A stretch of 15,346 bases of DNA, taken from Gallispira sp964526435 (GTDB lineage Bacteria; Bacillota; Clostridia; Lachnospirales; CAG-274). The DNA lies in the NCBI GenBank assembly GCA_964526435.1, contig CAZGIC010000050.1:1-15346 (forward strand). The letters run 5' to 3'. Both the position numbers and the translations under genes were made by a program. Under the pieces are notes generated by a model that saw only the letters and a list, made by a program, of their open reading frames with translations, did not search any database and was not told the origin of the DNA. Shown piece after piece: positions 14,956 to 15,346 of the stretch. The first letter of the stretch is position 1. Each line of letters begins with the position of its first letter.

Positions 14956-15000
14956 AAATTGGAATTTACAGAAAAGCGGGCGATCGATGATCGCCCCTAC
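14956..15000. repeat. Dispersed-repeat-like module, copy 1, with REP-like hairpin
   Basis: Begins AAATTGGAATTT (14956-14967), then GAAAAGCGGGCGAT, and forms a perfect 8-bp hairpin GGGCGATC/GATCGCCC (14978-14985/14989-14996, loop GAT) followed by CCTAC. The compact GC-rich palindrome in AT-rich DNA resembles dispersed extragenic palindromes of gut Clostridia; that family resemblance is from memory. Confidence 0.55.
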
Positions 15001-15030
15001 AAGGGTATTGGTTATGGTAAGGTGTTCGTT

Positions 15031-15085
15031 AAATTGGAATTTGTGGGTGTATTGTGAAAAACGGGCGATTGATAAATTGCACCGC
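15031..15085. repeat. Dispersed-repeat-like module, copy 2, diverged
   Basis: Repeats AAATTGGAATTT (15031-15042) and then GAAAAACGGGCGATTGAT (15056-15073), matching copy 1 with few changes. The second arm of the palindrome is replaced by an unrelated AAATTGCACC, so this copy no longer forms the hairpin. Period to copy 1 is about 75-80 bp. Confidence 0.55.
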
Positions 15086-15346
15086 AAGAAGTATGCGGAC
15101 AGCCGATTCAGAACTTTTGCTACGCAAAAGCGGCATCATTGCACCGAAAGATTTATCGGACAACCCGAAGGGTTGGCTTTCAACCTTTGCACAGGCAGAA
15201 TAGCCGGACGACCGTTAGGTCGGCTTTTACCGAAGGTAAAAGTGCTGAAGAAGGTTGAAAGTGCTGAGCGTGCCATCGGATACTTCTTCCAATTCTTAGT
15301 GAAATTTGACGAAGTCAAATTTTGCGGTATTCAATAGGCTGGCTTT
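15060..15346. other. Hairpin-dense GC-shifted segment (structured RNA/DNA element or decayed mobile repeat), runs off the window
   Basis: At least five perfect hairpins lie within about 240 bp. CCGCA/TGCGG is at 15082-15098. CTTTTGC/GCAAAAG is at 15114-15130 (loop TAC). CAACCC/GGGTTG is at 15161-15175 (loop GAA). CTTTTACC/GGTAAAAG is at 15224-15242 (loop GAA). AAATTTGAC/GTCAAATTT is at 15302-15322 (loop GAA). Longer-range pairings also exist: 15177-15187 with 15251-15261 (11 bp) and 15086-15094 with 15280-15288 (9 bp). Direct repeats ATTGCACCG (15076, 15138) and AAAGTGCTGA (15239, 15258) add further structure. Function unknown. Confidence 0.5.

Larger units (their letters stand above)
14824..15346. 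other. Gene-free, repeat-rich tail of the window
   Basis: Contains, in order, a T/G-rich stretch, a purine tandem repeat (14879-14909), two copies of a repeat-like module (14956-15000 and 15031-15085) and a hairpin-dense segment (15060-15346). Base composition shifts here: a hand count gives 89 G+C of 180 in 15061-15240, against about one third in the genes. Open frames exist on both strands, but none has an SD or recognisable protein sequence. Confidence 0.6.

Noticed and set aside
14987..15337. Open frame of 116 codons on the plus strand (and a 60-codon frame opposite) in the tail
   Set aside because: No SD before the start, the frame runs through the hairpin array where both strands stay open because of palindromes, and the translation resembles no protein I know.
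14824..15346. CRISPR array in the repeat-rich tail
   Set aside because: Repeats are few, unequal and not separated by uniform unique spacers; no cas genes.

Overview
The window looks like chromosomal DNA from a low-GC Firmicute, most likely a member of the Clostridia. Coding regions are AT-rich (roughly one third GC), arginine is mostly AGA/AGG, Shine-Dalgarno sites are strong GGAGG-type, promoters are sigma-A-like with 17-bp spacers, and intrinsic terminators are common. smc followed directly by ftsY is also a Firmicutes arrangement. No rRNA, tRNA, CRISPR array, prophage or intact insertion sequence was seen. Genus cannot be fixed from this sequence.

Layout. (1) 1-2148: the tail terminator of an upstream gene, then a two-gene signalling operon made of an ECF sigma factor (GTG start) and a membrane protein that is probably its anti-sigma factor, one base apart. 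A TGAAACTTTT motif ahead of the operon resembles an ECF -35 element and suggests autoregulation. The operon converges on leuS across three consecutive hairpins. (2) 2149-4620: leuS on the minus strand with its own promoter and a very short leader that has no room for a T-box. (3) 4621-6209: a stand-alone HSL-family alpha/beta hydrolase with its own promoter, atypical codon use and a terminator. A second strong terminator lies just before smc. (4) 6210-12714: an operon of smc, ftsY and an uncharacterised three-TM membrane protein, translationally coupled (1-nt overlap, then a 9-nt gap) and closed by a terminator. rnc, often found just upstream of smc, is absent. (5) 12715-14813: uvrB with a promoter and a probable LexA/SOS box. 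(6) 14814-15346: a gene-free tail. It holds a purine-rich short tandem repeat, two copies of a dispersed-repeat-like module, and then a segment of roughly 50% GC packed with perfect short hairpins, several with C(GAA)G triloops. The window ends inside this segment.

How the genes work together. SMC (chromosome organisation) and FtsY (receptor for signal recognition particle, targeting membrane proteins) are housekeeping genes sharing one transcript. The third gene probably encodes an envelope protein with a large outer domain. UvrB is the damage-verification and helicase subunit of nucleotide excision repair. LeuRS charges tRNA-Leu. The ECF pair is an envelope-sensing switch. The hydrolase looks like an accessory gene.

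The least explained parts are the hairpin-rich tail (15060-15346) and the membrane protein at 11102-12670.
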